Positions 9,587 through 20,410 of a stretch of DNA of 64,000 nt are shown in pieces. Every line of letters begins with the position of its first letter. Positions within the stretch are counted from its first letter, which is position 1. The notes under the pieces were generated by a model. That model ran no database searches. It saw only the letters and a list, made by a program, of their open reading frames with translations, and was not told where the DNA came from. The DNA is taken from positions 1,309,520 to 1,373,519 of the forward strand of contig MU004193.1 of the NCBI GenBank assembly GCA_010093605.1, given 5' to 3'. The DNA is from Lophium mytilinum. Taxonomy: Eukaryota; Ascomycota; Dothideomycetes; Mytilinidiales; Mytilinidiaceae. Both the position numbers and the translations under genes were made by a program.

Positions 9587-10855
9587 ATGAAGAGATTCCT
9601 TCAGAAGCTAAGCTCTAAAAACGAGTCCCCCTCCGATGACGTACCTCAATCCGATGGCCCTTCAGACGACTCTCCTCAATTCGTACAGCGAGCTGCAACC
9701 GGGAACCAGCAAGTTCTGGCAGCAGCTTCAGGAACACTGAACATCGCTCTTCAAAATCGAACTTCTTCGAACACGGTGTATGCATACATCACTGGACTGG
9801 CTCTTCAGAAGAACAACGCCCCGCTTTTCATAGAATCTGATGGCAGGACGATATACTACCCCAAATCACCATCCTCACCTGGGGCGTCGCTGGCGGCGAA
9901 CTGTGCCATTCGTCTCGGAGCACCAGGATCCACCACCACCGTCAACATCCCCAAGATAGCAGGCGGCCGCATCTGGTTCTCAGTGAACGCACCCCTCGTC
10001 TTCAAGATCAACCCCGGCCCAGCGATCGTGGAGCCCTCCGTGACCAACCCCAGCGATCCAAACATCAACCTCTCCTGGGCCTTCTGCGAGTTCACCTACA
10101 ACGACTCCCAACTCTTCGCCAACATCAGCTACGTCGACTTCGTGAGCATCCCCGTCTCCCTCACTCTCACCAACACCTCCAACGTCACCCAACACATCTC
10201 CGGCATGCCCTCCAACGGTCTCACCACCGTCATCAACGGCCTCCGTGCCCAAGCCGCCAAAGACCACCAGCCCTGGGACCAGCTCGTCTACAGCCACAAC
10301 GGCACCCCCCTCCGCGTGCTAAGCCCCAACAACCTTCTCGTCGAGCACCCCTCCGCCTTCCAAACCTACTGGACCCCCTACATCCAAAGCGTCTGGGCCA
10401 AGTTCTCCGCCGCACCCATCCACATCAACTCCCAAGCCGCGTTCGGCACCGTCTCCGGCAGCGTCGCCAACCACCAGCTCAGCCTCGGCGCCGCGGGCTC
10501 CTTCGCGCAGCCCTCCGCGCGCGACATCTTCACGTGCAGTACTGGCCCGTTTGCGACGGGGTCGAATGCGGAGCGCAACACGGTGATTCCGAGGTTGTCG
10601 GCGGCGTTTAATCGTAGCACGTTGCTGTTGTCGGATACGTTCCCAAATGGTGTGAGTCGCGGGGAGTATTATCAGAATCCGGTGACGAATCATTATTCGC
10701 GCGTGGTGCATGCAGCGAATTTGGATGGGAAGGGGTATGCGTTCCCGTATGATGATGTTACGCCGGATGGGGGCGTGGATCAGTCGGGCGCGGTGATGGA
10801 GGGGAGTCCGAAGTTGTTTACTGTGGCGGTTGGGGGTGGAGGGGCGCATACGTAG
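9587..10855 (+). CDS. GH64-type beta-1,3-glucanase
   Basis: Resembles the glycoside hydrolase family 64 (laminaripentaose-producing type, thaumatin-like fold), which cleaves beta-1,3-glucan of fungal walls. Family features by eye: an N-terminal beta-rich part with YITGLAL, FIESDGRTIYYP and GGRIWFSV, then WAFCEFTYND, LPHase-like VEHPSAFQTYWTPYI and a C-terminal FPYDDV segment. The first ATG in frame is at 9587 and gives 422 residues beginning MKRFLQKLSSKNESPSDD. This start is polar and has no signal peptide, which is odd for an enzyme acting on the wall. A splice from the hydrophobic unit directly upstream would supply an anchor. The catalytic acids cannot be assigned safely by eye. Confidence 0.75.
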   Translation: MKRFLQKLSSKNESPSDDVPQSDGPSDDSPQFVQRAATGNQQVLAAASGTLNIALQNRTSSNTVYAYITGLALQKNNAPLFIESDGRTIYYPKSPSSPGASLAANCAIRLGAPGSTTTVNIPKIAGGRIWFSVNAPLVFKINPGPAIVEPSVTNPSDPNINLSWAFCEFTYNDSQLFANISYVDFVSIPVSLTLTNTSNVTQHISGMPSNGLTTVINGLRAQAAKDHQPWDQLVYSHNGTPLRVLSPNNLLVEHPSAFQTYWTPYIQSVWAKFSAAPIHINSQAAFGTVSGSVANHQLSLGAAGSFAQPSARDIFTCSTGPFATGSNAERNTVIPRLSAAFNRSTLLLSDTFPNGVSRGEYYQNPVTNHYSRVVHAANLDGKGYAFPYDDVTPDGGVDQSGAVMEGSPKLFTVAVGGGGAHT

Positions 10856-12111
10856 TGGTGCGCGGCGGCAGTGTGTATGTTTGACTTTGTGTAAACGCCT
10901 GTGTACTTGGTCTTGTGTAGGTGAAGTCGGAGGTAGACTGGTCTTTCGTTAACTTGGCCTTCTGGGATGGATGTCCGGATTAGACGAATGGTTAGGAATG
11001 GAATGCGTTCATTTTTACTTCAGTGACTGCTCGTCTCTTACTGCAAGTCCCCTGATGCCTGCTCCATGGGTTTGCCTTCGAGAGAATCCCTCGCATCAAA
11101 CGCCCTATTGCTCCCAAAAACCGCCCTGCAAACCTCACATCAGGCAATACGTATCGTAACAGCAAGACGACTACGAGGCGAAATAGTTAACGAATAAGTC
11201 GACGAGCGCGATGGCTCCTCCTCCCATCATAGATTAAAGCCAGCAGAGGAAGCCCCTATCATGTTAGTCGTGAAGCCATGCTACACAGGCGGCTACGCAA
11301 GGGATTTCATGACTGCTACAACTACCAGTGATTCGAAAATGATATACTCTCCTATTCTTAAGAGACTTAAGAGTATCCAAGAGAACACAGGGTCACAGAG
11401 AAATTTACAAACCCGATGAAAAACGAGATAGCACTAATAGTGCTACAAAACTGGCATGACGAATTGACATCCTGCACTTGAAACAGGAAGAGCGCAGACG
11501 TCAGGAAGAAGCACAAAATGGAGATTACTTTAATCCCACACTTCGAGGTAAGGCTGAGGTACGAGATGACGGCGCAGTGGTCATTTTCGAGGCGTCTGCA
11601 TAAGGTACCACTCGGGTGCCACAGCCGCTTTCGTGTCGATTATAATTGAAAGCGCCGTTTTGGGGTCCATGATGGCTGAGGAAGCATTGCTACACGAATG
11701 CAAGGGGATTAGCTTGCTTGTTACGGTCTATGCTAAATCGTGTGGTCTAGGCACAGTCGAAGCATGGAAATCGTGATCTGATGGCAATGGCGGACTGTGG
11801 ATGATTGAAGGATGAGGAAGATAGGTGTGGACGTCGAACTCATAAGCGTGCCAAGAAAGGATCACGTGACTTGACTATATGTAGGTTTACACCCTGAATA
11901 TTCATTCAGTGGTCTGTCAGTCTTCATTACGTCCTGTATACGTTATCGTTATAGATACCGCTTGCTTTGAAACCCCCACGGCAATGATTCCTGTGACATC
12001 TAGGCCATGGTTCTACACCTATCGAAGCACTCCCAAATATCAACTCCAAAGCAATGCCTGTAATCCCAAACCCCGATTTTGCGCTCACAAGTACGACATT
12101 CAAGTCCATAC
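10856..12111. other. Intergenic
   Basis: About 1.25 kb between convergent genes. I see no supportable gene. A TCACGTGA-type box lies at 11862-11869. Confidence 0.5.
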
Positions 12112-13501
12112 CTACTCTCGATACTCCTTATTGAATGCCCGCCCTATCACCATCCTCCTAACCTCGCTCGTCCCAGCACCGATCTCATACAGCTTCGCAT
12201 CCCGCAGCAACCTCCCTACCGGGACCTCATTCATATACCCCATCCCACCCATGAGCTGAATGGCATCTAGCGTGCATTCTGTCGCGCGCTCAGCAGCGTA
12301 TAGAATGGCGCCTGCGCAGTCCTGGGTTAAAATGGGCTGGCCGTTGTCTACCGCTGCGGCAACGGCGTAGGTGTAGGAGGAGGCCGCTTTGTACTTGGTG
12401 TACATGTCTGCGAGCTTTCCTTGGACGAGCTGATTGTGGGCGATTGGTGTGTTGAACTGTTTGCGAGTGTGGGTATACGGGAGAGTGACGTCGAGAGCGG
12501 CTTGCATGAGACCTAGCGGTCCAGCACTCAGAACGAGTCGCTCGAGGTCCAGTCCCTCCATCAGTACGGTCACACCCTTGTTCAAGGCTCCCAGCACGTT
12601 CTCCTTCGGCACGAATACGTCGTCGAAGACTAGTTCCCCGGTGTTTGAGCCCCGCATTCCTAGCTTATCGAGTTTCTTCGCGCAAGAAAAGCCTTTGGTG
12701 GTAGTCTCAACGATGAATGCCGTTATACCCTTACTCGCTGCATCCGGTACCGTCTTAGCATAGACGATGATATAATGCGCATCCGGACCCTAATCAAATC
12801 AGCAACCCATCCTCTCTAAACCAAACCCCACCCTACTCACATTCGTAATCCACATCTTCGTCCCATTCAGCAAATACCCCCCATCCACCTCCTTCGCCGT
12901 CATCTTCATACTCACCACATCCGACCCCGCCGAATGCTCCGACATGGCCAACGCCCCAATCTTCTCCCCCGCAATCAGCCCCGGCAGATACTTCGCCTTC
13001 TGCGCCTCGGACCCATTCAGCATGAACTGGTTCACGCACAGCTGCGAGTGCGCGGCGTACGACAGCGCAATGCTGCCCGACGCCCGGCTTATCTCCTCCA
13101 TGATCACGCAGTGGGCTTGGTAGCCCATCCCCAGGCCGCCGTAGGCCTCGTCGGCCGTCACGCCGAGGAAGCCGGCTTCGCCTAGTTTTGGCCATATCTC
13201 GTTGGGGAAGGCGTTGGAGGAGTCGGTTTTTTGGGCGAGGTCTTCGGGGATTTCGCGTCCTGAGGGTGCGTTTAGCTTGGGCCACAGATGTTATATTTAA
13301 AGTGGAAATCGGGGGCTTACTCGTAAACTCCTGCACGCTCTCCCGGAGCTCATCCAGCTCCTCCTTCGCCGGCGCGACGAAGCCCTTCGGATGCTTGGAG
13401 CTCGCTGCTCGCCGCGTGTTGAGGGGTGTGAAGGCGGGTCTCTGGCGACTTAGCTGGCGGACGCTGCGCGCGAAGAGTCGGGGTGGTATTATGGCGGCCA
13501 T
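12112..13501 (-). CDS. ivdA: Isovaleryl-CoA dehydrogenase, mitochondrial
   Basis: Oxidises isovaleryl-CoA to 3-methylcrotonyl-CoA in leucine degradation, using FAD. Exons 13501..13321, 13259..12841 and 12789..12112 give 425 residues. The basic N-terminus ([19 protein letters not shown]) is a mitochondrial presequence. Both acyl-CoA dehydrogenase signatures are present: [13 protein letters not shown] and [20 protein letters not shown] followed by [12 protein letters not shown]. The glutamate in GLDLERLVL matches the non-canonical catalytic base that separates isovaleryl-CoA dehydrogenases from other family members. The methylcrotonyl-CoA carboxylase beta gene, next step but one product of the pathway, lies 5 kb away. 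The gene symbol follows Aspergillus usage by homology. Confidence 0.95.
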
Positions 13502-13937
13502 TGTGGTTGTGAGGGCTGATGCGGCGAGTTTGTGATGGCGTTGCGTCTTAAAGATGCGGAGGTGAAAGTGTGGGGTCGGCCAGTGTCGGCGTTAGGTTTT
13601 CGCAACTCGGAGCGAGGCTGAGATGTGTGAATTACCTGCCGGATACCGGATGGTGCATTTTGGATGTTTCTGTGTTAGGCGTGTGGTGCCGTGGCATCCG
13701 AGCTGTTTTTGCTGTGATGGAGTTCGTTTAGGCTTCAGAGGAGTTAGGTGTATCCATGGATTTAGCTGAATACGACCTGGGAATCGAGAATTGCATGTAT
13801 CAACGCTACCATGAAAATGATAGTCCTGACACTTTGAATTGATATTCTAGACTATCATCCCGTTTATATACCCACTTCTTAGAAGTTCCCGCACGCTGTC
13901 CCATTCACTATAGCCTCCTACCAAACATCTTCACCCT
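13502..13937. other. Intergenic
   Basis: Short promoter region of the dehydrogenase gene plus the 3' flank of the next minus-strand gene. Nothing else seen. Confidence 0.5.
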
Positions 13938-14531
13938 TCACGCCCCCTTCACAATCTCCTCCACACTCTTCATCTTCCCCCCATTATTCTCCCCCACATC
14001 CAACGCCACCAAAAACCGACTCACGCAGTTATACCCCGCCACTACCGCCGTCAACTCCACCACATCCCGCTCGCCCAGCCACTTCTTCACCTCCCCAAAC
14101 ACCCCCTCCTCCACCACCACCCCTCTCGTCATCTGATCTGTATAAGCCACCACCGCCCACTCTCTCTCCGTCAACCCCCCTTCTCCCCCTGTACCCCCTT
14201 TCCCGACATCCTCCCCTCTCAGCACTGTCGCTAGCCCCTCGGCCTTTATTCCGGCTTTGAAAGCGAGCGGCGCGTGCGAGTTCCACTCGTGCACGGCGGA
14301 GTTTAGCACCGCGACGCGGGAGATGGCGAGTTCGCGGATGGAGGCATCGAATTGGGTCTGTGTGCGCAGCGCGCCGATGAAGGAGTTCCAACCGTCGGCG
14401 ACGGGTGGGGAGTGGAGGAGTGCGAGGTCGAGGGGGATTAGAGGTCGTGGAGCACGCCGGGCGGCGATGCGGCTGTAGACGGGCTCGAGGGAAGGCGAAG
14501 GAGGGGTTTTGGGGGCGTAAGGGAGGCGCAT
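13938..14531 (-). CDS. Carboxymuconolactone decarboxylase-like protein
   Basis: A single-exon protein of 197 residues with the carboxymuconolactone decarboxylase/AhpD fold (PF02627). The core is recognisable in IRELAISRVAVLNSAVHEWNSH and LTEREWAVVAYTDQM. The AhpD CxxC pair is missing; the E..SH portion resembles decarboxylase-type members rather than peroxidase-type members. It lies next to an intradiol dioxygenase and a muconate-lactonizing enzyme, which suggests work on a muconolactone-type intermediate, but the family is broad and this is inference. A low-complexity Gly/Glu stretch (GEDVGKGGTGGEGG) interrupts the middle. Confidence 0.75.
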   Translation of the reverse strand: MRLPYAPKTPPSPSLEPVYSRIAARRAPRPLIPLDLALLHSPPVADGWNSFIGALRTQTQFDASIRELAISRVAVLNSAVHEWNSHAPLAFKAGIKAEGLATVLRGEDVGKGGTGGEGGLTEREWAVVAYTDQMTRGVVVEEGVFGEVKKWLGERDVVELTAVVAGYNCVSRFLVALDVGENNGGKMKSVEEIVKGA

Positions 14532-15019
14532 TGTGGGGTTCGCGGGTGTGTTGTAGGTACTGGGGCGGCGTGTGGTTGAGGTTGTAGTCGGTGGGGTTGA
14601 GAAGGATGAGAGCTCGGAGGGAAGAGCGAGAAGAGGTGGGATCTAGCTGGGTTTAAGTACTTGTAGTTCATACGCGTTAGTTAGGTATCGGCATTTCAAG
14701 ATGACTGTTGCGGCATCGAAGGAGCATTGCGGCGCTCCGATACTCGGATTGCTGAGATCTAGGTAGCTCGTTCTAGAGCTATATATTACAATGAGATGGT
14801 GTTATCGGTGGGCTTAAAAGTGCCCCGTTCTAGAAATTCAAATGTGGTTCATATACAGTATATACATGATTCAATGAAGTATGTAGAGGAGAGGAAATCG
14901 TCTGAAGAAGTCGCTCTCCCGGAATGCATAGCTGACTAAGCCACCCATCTCTCAGACTCAGGAACCAAAACGCAAACTCCATGCAAAATCATCGCTACAT
15001 TCATCATGCTTTATCAAAT
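14532..15019. other. Intergenic
   Basis: About 490 bases between two minus-strand genes. No gene or clear structure seen. Confidence 0.5.
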
Positions 15020-16028
15020 CTACAACCGAGCAACGCCTTCCATGGGCGCAGTCTTTTCTCCCCGCGGTGCTAATCTTATGTTATATTCAAGATCAAGCTT
15101 GGCGTTGGGGTCCTTGGAAGGATAGAAGTCGATGAGCAAGTCGTCCTTGACGGCAAACACAGTGTCGTTGGAGACATATGGGTCATCGCGGGGATATAGC
15201 TGGGTGGTCACGGGCTTGTATCCTTCGGCAGTCATCTGGAAATGGTATTAGCAGCCAAATTCAAGATATATCTCGATTTGGAGCCACTTACCATCAAGTG
15301 AATATGAGCCGGCCTCATCGGATGACGATCCAATGCTCGGAAAATAGCACCAGCAGCACCATCAGTAGGGAGGGAGTACGCAGTCGGCTTCAGGCAGTAA
15401 AACCAGTATTCGCCCTTCTCGTTGCACCTGAATTTTCCCCTCAGGTTATTGGGCGCCTGGTTGTCTGGGTCTTGGAAATCGTATTTGCCATTGGCAGATG
15501 CTTGCCAGATGTCGATAACAGCTCCGGGAATAGGCTTCTTGGTGTCAAGGTCGGTAATCACGCCATGCATAAGCGTCTTCTGCCCATTCGGGGGAGCGTT
15601 TATGATGATAGAGCCGCCGTTCTCGCGGAATGGAGCATTGGGGCTCCAGAAGGGGCCCAAGATAGAGGAGGAGGTGGGTTCTTCGCCAGATTCGTTGATG
15701 TGCTTGTGTGCGATCTCGTCCACCAGTCTTTGTCTCTTTATCAGCGAAGTCGCAAGTCTACGCTCACGGATACTCACGATTCAAGACCAACAACGTCGGA
15801 GACGCGATGGGCTTCGTTCCTCGTAGCAGTCGAAGTTTGACCGATTAAATTAACAAAGGCGACACCGGCCATCCACTCGTCAACAGTAAGCTCAACCTCT
15901 CGGGTAAAGTCGTGGAGATGCTTGATCAATGAGGCCATGATCTCCCTGGTGCGAGGGTCGGTCTTGGGCCCCATCGCGTCAATGACGCTCTGGGTGAAGT
16001 GTGGGTTGAATCGCTCAGATCCGGACAT
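15020..16028 (-). CDS. Intradiol ring-cleavage dioxygenase (catechol or hydroxyquinol 1,2-type)
   Basis: Non-haem Fe(III) dioxygenase that opens the ring of a catechol between its two hydroxyls. Exons 16028..15778, 15727..15292 and 15235..15020 give 300 residues. It has the all-helical N-terminal dioxygenase domain ([33 protein letters not shown]) followed by the catalytic barrel. Candidate metal ligands are a tyrosine in the GPFWSPNAP-to-GEYWFY region (Tyr in [13 protein letters not shown]) and the histidines of RPAHIHLM. Length and domain order fit catechol/hydroxyquinol 1,2-dioxygenases rather than protocatechuate 3,4-dioxygenase. It is divergently paired with a muconate-lactonizing enzyme gene whose substrate would be its product. 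Exact substrate is uncertain. Confidence 0.92.
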
Positions 16029-16619
16029 GTTTGCGGTAGTGAGTATGAGCTGTGTTGACAAAGTGACAAGGGAAATGCTAATGCAGCAATGGTAATATGA
16101 AATGATGTTGAAGTAACAATGCTTTGTTCGAGGACTATTCCACGACCAGCCGTCTATATTATATTCTCTCCCCCATTGCACGATCCCGTCACAGCCGTCC
16201 CTCTTGGCCGGTGTCAGGTCACAAGTGCTACGAATCATAGCTAGAAGCTGGCGGCATATCAACCGGCTATTCGACCGGATCCCTTAGGCTTTCGTGAAAA
16301 CCCCTCGATCCCCCAGAACCCCACATCTGGGGCAGCTACTACCCAATCAGAAGAGCGGCATTGGGGGTAGGAATAATCATCCCTGGATGAATGCTTTGCC
16401 GGTCGTGTTCCCGTCCTTGCACCCCGCACACTACCACTAGACCCCCACTAATGATGCGGGTGCTAATTCGGTATATACTTTTTTTCTACTCGCGTTTTAT
16501 TTACTTTCAATTCCGAGCACAGCTTCCGAGTCGGATTATCCGGGAGTCGAACCATGCTGACATCTTTGGTCGCAAGATCGTGCTGACGTTCTACTTGCAT
16601 TGCTTCACATTTCAGGAGA
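16029..16619. promoter_or_regulatory. Shared divergent promoter region
   Basis: 591 bases separate the start codons of the dioxygenase and the lactonizing enzyme, which point away from each other. Co-regulation by aromatic substrates is likely for such a pair but is inferred. No specific operator could be named. Confidence 0.55.
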
Positions 16620-17848
16620 ATGAAGCACCACTTGATGATAGGGACTTGGACCCCGCCTGGCAGCATCTATACCGTGGAGTTTGACGATGAAGCTCTCAGT
16701 ATAACTTTGATCAAAACGACCAATATCCCAGAAGATGAGCCGATATCATGGATGACTTTTGATGTAAGCTGCTATTAAAAACGCGAAGCAACCGCTAACA
16801 TTCCGCAGCATGCTCGAAAGAACATCTATGGAGCTTCAATGAAAAAATGGTCGAGCTATACTGTGAAGAGCCCTACTGAGATTATACACCATGCTTCGCA
16901 TCCCCTAGGAGGCCACCGTACGTCCAACTTCGCCCCTTTCGAAGAGCTGGCTTGACCTCAACTCCTCCAGCGAAAGCGGCCTCTGCCGATACCAAAACGC
17001 GGGCCATATTTGTCCTTGCTTCTAAGAAGCCGCCTTACCATGTATACGGGAACCCATTCTACGACTATGCAGGGTACGGCAATGTCTTTTCCGTGAACAA
17101 AGATGGAGGTCTGGAATCGAATGTCCAAAACTACGAGTACTCCGAGAAGTCAGCGATCCACGGCATGGTCTTTGATCCTTCAGAGTCATATATTTACTCC
17201 GCAGATATGTGGGCCAATAAGATCTGGACGCACAAGAAGGACAGCGAAACAGGTCATCTGACACTCGTTGGTAGCGTTGATGCGCCAGCTTCAGGGGACC
17301 ACCCGCGCTGGGTTGAGATACATCCTAGTGGGAAGTATCTGTACGCGCTGATGGAGGGAGGGAACAATCTCGCGGTATACGTGATTGACGAAAAGACACA
17401 CATGCCCGTGTTCACACACATCACATATCCCCTCATACCGCCAGGTACGCCGCCCCGATTTTAGGGCTAGATTCAAATTGACCGTGGTATAGGCATCCCG
17501 AATCCCAAAATATACCGCTCCGACGTCGTCTTCCTGACACAGAGTAGCAAGTATCTCTTCGCAACTTCCCGCGCCAACTCCTTTTCCCTGACTGGCTACA
17601 TCGCCGCCTTCAAGCTGAACTCAGTTGGCGCAATCGAGCGCCAGATCTGTCTGAACCCTACCCCGACCAGCGGGGGTCACTCAAACGCCGTGAGCCCTTG
17701 TCCGTGGACTGATGAGTGGCTGGCTTTGACGGACGATGAGAAGGGTGGTGTAGAGATCTATCGATGGAATGAGGAATTCCTTGCGAGGGTTGGGAGGCTC
17801 GAAATACCAGAGCCAGGATTCGGTATGAACGCTATCTGGTATGACTGA
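16620..17848 (+). CDS. Muconate-lactonizing enzyme, fungal propeller type (CMLE-like)
   Basis: A seven-bladed beta-propeller lactonizing enzyme like the Neurospora 3-carboxy-cis,cis-muconate cyclase of the beta-ketoadipate pathway. Exons 16620..16763, 16809..16917, 16971..17444 and 17493..17848 give 360 residues. Similarity runs end to end: HLMIGTWTPPGSIYTVEFDD, ISWMTFDHARKNIYGASMKK, SPTEIIHHASHPLGGH, the active-site region IHGMVFDPSE, HPRWVEIHPSGKYLYALMEG, TPTSGGHSNAVSPCPW and the C-terminal EPGFGMNAIWYD. Known key residues of the family (a His, an Arg and a Glu in those blocks) appear present. Next to a 1,2-dioxygenase it could act on cis,cis-muconate rather than the carboxylated form; which one cannot be told from sequence alone. 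Confidence 0.93.
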
Positions 17849-18430
17849 GGTTGCTCAGGCGAGTTACTGGCTGCCTGTATAGAGTCGTTGAGGGTTGCTC
17901 TGTATGCTTTGAGCTCGATGCTGAGCTGCAATGATACCATATGCACAGTAGTCTTGTTGATAGTAAGCTATCAGAACTAATGAAAAGAGTGCTTGTCTAC
18001 TTACTTGGGTACTCGATTGACCCAGGGCTTTACATCTCCCTTCTAGACCTCGGAAGGCTGATATGTATTTTGACATTATGAATTACCCGCAAATCTAACT
18101 ACGTTCACTCCAATCAGTGCTAGCTATGAGTTACAAACTCTCAACACTAAAGCGATTATAGTATTCATCCAAGTTCCTCCAGCAATGCTTCACCATTCTC
18201 GGTAAATCTACACTCCGGCAAAGTTCCTGATCCGAGCTGGCCTGCAAGCTACCATCCCAATTCATCAACCTAGGTACAGGAATACCCCGGAAACCCAGAA
18301 GCCGAAGCTAGCCGTCCCCGCGTTTTCGCGATCCATCAAGAACAACCTCACCCTCAGCAACCTTCACACTTTTCAAGCTTCAAAGCTCTGTACTTCCCAA
18401 CCTCTCCTACTTCCCAGGCCGTCCGCAACA
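17849..18430. other. Intergenic
   Basis: About 580 bases. The 3' flank of the lactonizing-enzyme gene and the promoter of the carboxylase gene; no gene seen. Confidence 0.5.
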
Positions 18431-20410
18431 ATGGCCACCGCAATCCCTTCCCGCGAGCTCCTCCACCTCTTCCGCTCCTCCCTACGCAGCTCCCCCGCCC
18501 GCCCTCACCTCCGCCTGCACCCCCGAACCTGCGCACGCGCAATCGCAACGCACACGCACTCGCAGCATGCCGAAGCCATCTCCATCCTCCCGACCGCCGT
18601 CGACACCAGCTCCGCGGACTTCAAGGAGAACAAGCGGCAGATGGACGAGCTGATGGGCAAGATGACGGAGCTGCACACTAAGATCGCGCGGGGCGGGCAC
18701 GAGAAGGCAAGGGCGAAGCATGTAGCCCGCGGGAAGATGTTGCCGAGGGACCGTGTCACGGCGCTTATAGACCCGGGGACGTCGTTTCTGGAGCTCTCGC
18801 AGCTCGCGGCGTATGAGGTGTATCCCGGGGAGGATGTGCCGGCGGGTGGGATCGTGACGGGAATAGGGACGGTGGAGGGGGTGACGTGTATGATCGTGGC
18901 GAATGATAGCACGTAAGATGTTCAGAGGGAATTTTTGGGGAATTGGGAGCTGACCGGGTGTGTAGGGTTAAGGGTGGGACATATTATCCTATCACTGTGA
19001 AGAAGCATTTGAGGGCGCAGGCGATTGCACAAGAGAACAGTAGGTTGATTGATCCTTTCGGGGGGGTGGGCTGCTAACGTGTGTAGGGCTACCTTGCATA
19101 TATCTGGTTGATTCGGGAGGAGCCAATTTGCCTCATCAGGCGGATGTGTTCCCTGATCGTGATCATTTTGGTCGTATTTTCTTCAATCAAGCTCGGAGTA
19201 CGCAATGCCTTCCTCTCTCTATGCTTCAATGCTGATATCATTCAGTGTCTTCCATTGGAATACCCCAAATCTCCGTCGTAATGGGTCCCTGCACAGCCGG
19301 AGGTGCCTATGTCCCCAGCATGTCCGACGAATCCATCATTGTCGCCGAACAAGGTCACATTTTCCTCGCCGGGCCTCCGTTAGTAAAAGCAGCCACCGGC
19401 GAGGTTGTCAGCGCAGAAGATCTCGGTGGCGGCAAACTTCATAGCGAAATCTCAGGTGTAACCGACTACCTAGCTGTCGACGACGCCCACGCCCTCGTTC
19501 TCGCTCGCCGGAGCATCAGTAACCTCAATTGGATCCGAGGCCAGACACCTCCCTCATCCGCAGTCGCCAAAACCTACAAAGAACCCATCCACGACCCCGC
19601 CGAGCTCTCCGGCATCGTCGGCACCAACCTCCGCCGCCAGATCCCCGCCCACGAAGTCATCGCCCGCATCGTCGACGGCAGCGTCTTCGCCGAATTCAAG
19701 CCAAACTACGGCTCAACCCTCGTAACTGGCTTCGCGCAAATCTACGGCCACCGCGTCGGCATAGTCGCCAACAACGGCATCCTCTTCTCCGAAAGCTCGC
19801 TCAAGGGCGCCCATTTCATCCAGCTCTGCGCTAAACGGCAGATCCCGCTCGTGTTCCTGCAGAATATCTCAGGCTTCATGGTCGGCGCGGACGCGGAGAA
19901 GGGCGGCATTGCGAAGAATGGCGCGAAGTTGGTTACGGCGGTCAGTTGTGCGGAAGTGCCGAAATTTACCGTTGTGTTTGGGGCTAGTGCGGGCGCGGGG
20001 AATTATGGCATGTGGTGAGTACCTTGCTGATCTCCTTTATCCCGATCTTGTGTCGACTTCTCTGTTTAACGTCAATTGCACATGGTCTTGATGGAGTCAC
20101 GTGGCTAACGTATTATAGCGGTCGCGCGTACTCTCCTCGCTTCCTTTGGACATGGCCAAATGCTCGAACCTCTGTCATGGGACCCGAGCAACTTTCGTCG
20201 GTCATGGAAGCGGTTGGCAAGTCAGTAGATCCCGATTTAAAAGCAAGAATCGAGCGCGAGAGCGAGGCGACGTTTGGCTCAGCGAGGCTCTGGGACGACG
20301 GTGTCATTCCACCAGAGCACACCCGGAGAGTTCTCGGAATGGGGTTGCAAGCTGCGATGGGCGGGCAGGCGAAGGAGGTGGAGACTACCTTCGGCGTGTT
20401 CAGGATGTAG
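18431..20410 (+). CDS. mccB: Methylcrotonoyl-CoA carboxylase beta subunit, mitochondrial
   Basis: The carboxyltransferase subunit of the biotin enzyme that makes 3-methylglutaconyl-CoA in leucine degradation. Exons 18431..18912, 18966..19039, 19087..19197, 19246..20014 and 20119..20410 give 575 residues. The Arg-rich, Ser-rich first 40 residues are a mitochondrial presequence. Carboxyltransferase landmarks: [68 protein letters not shown]-like [17 protein letters not shown] and [20 protein letters not shown]. The histidine-rich insertion [12 protein letters not shown] follows the presequence. The biotin-carrying alpha subunit is not in this window. The isovaleryl-CoA dehydrogenase gene, one step earlier in the pathway, lies about 5 kb upstream. 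Confidence 0.96.

Noticed and set aside
9980-10849. Long antisense frames over the GH64 gene
   Set aside because: They are Arg/Gly- or Val/Gly-biased shadows caused by GC-rich third codon positions.
16530-16600. tRNA-like stretch on the minus strand containing GGTTCGACTCCCGG
   Set aside because: The T-arm stem does not pair and no matching acceptor or anticodon arms could be drawn.
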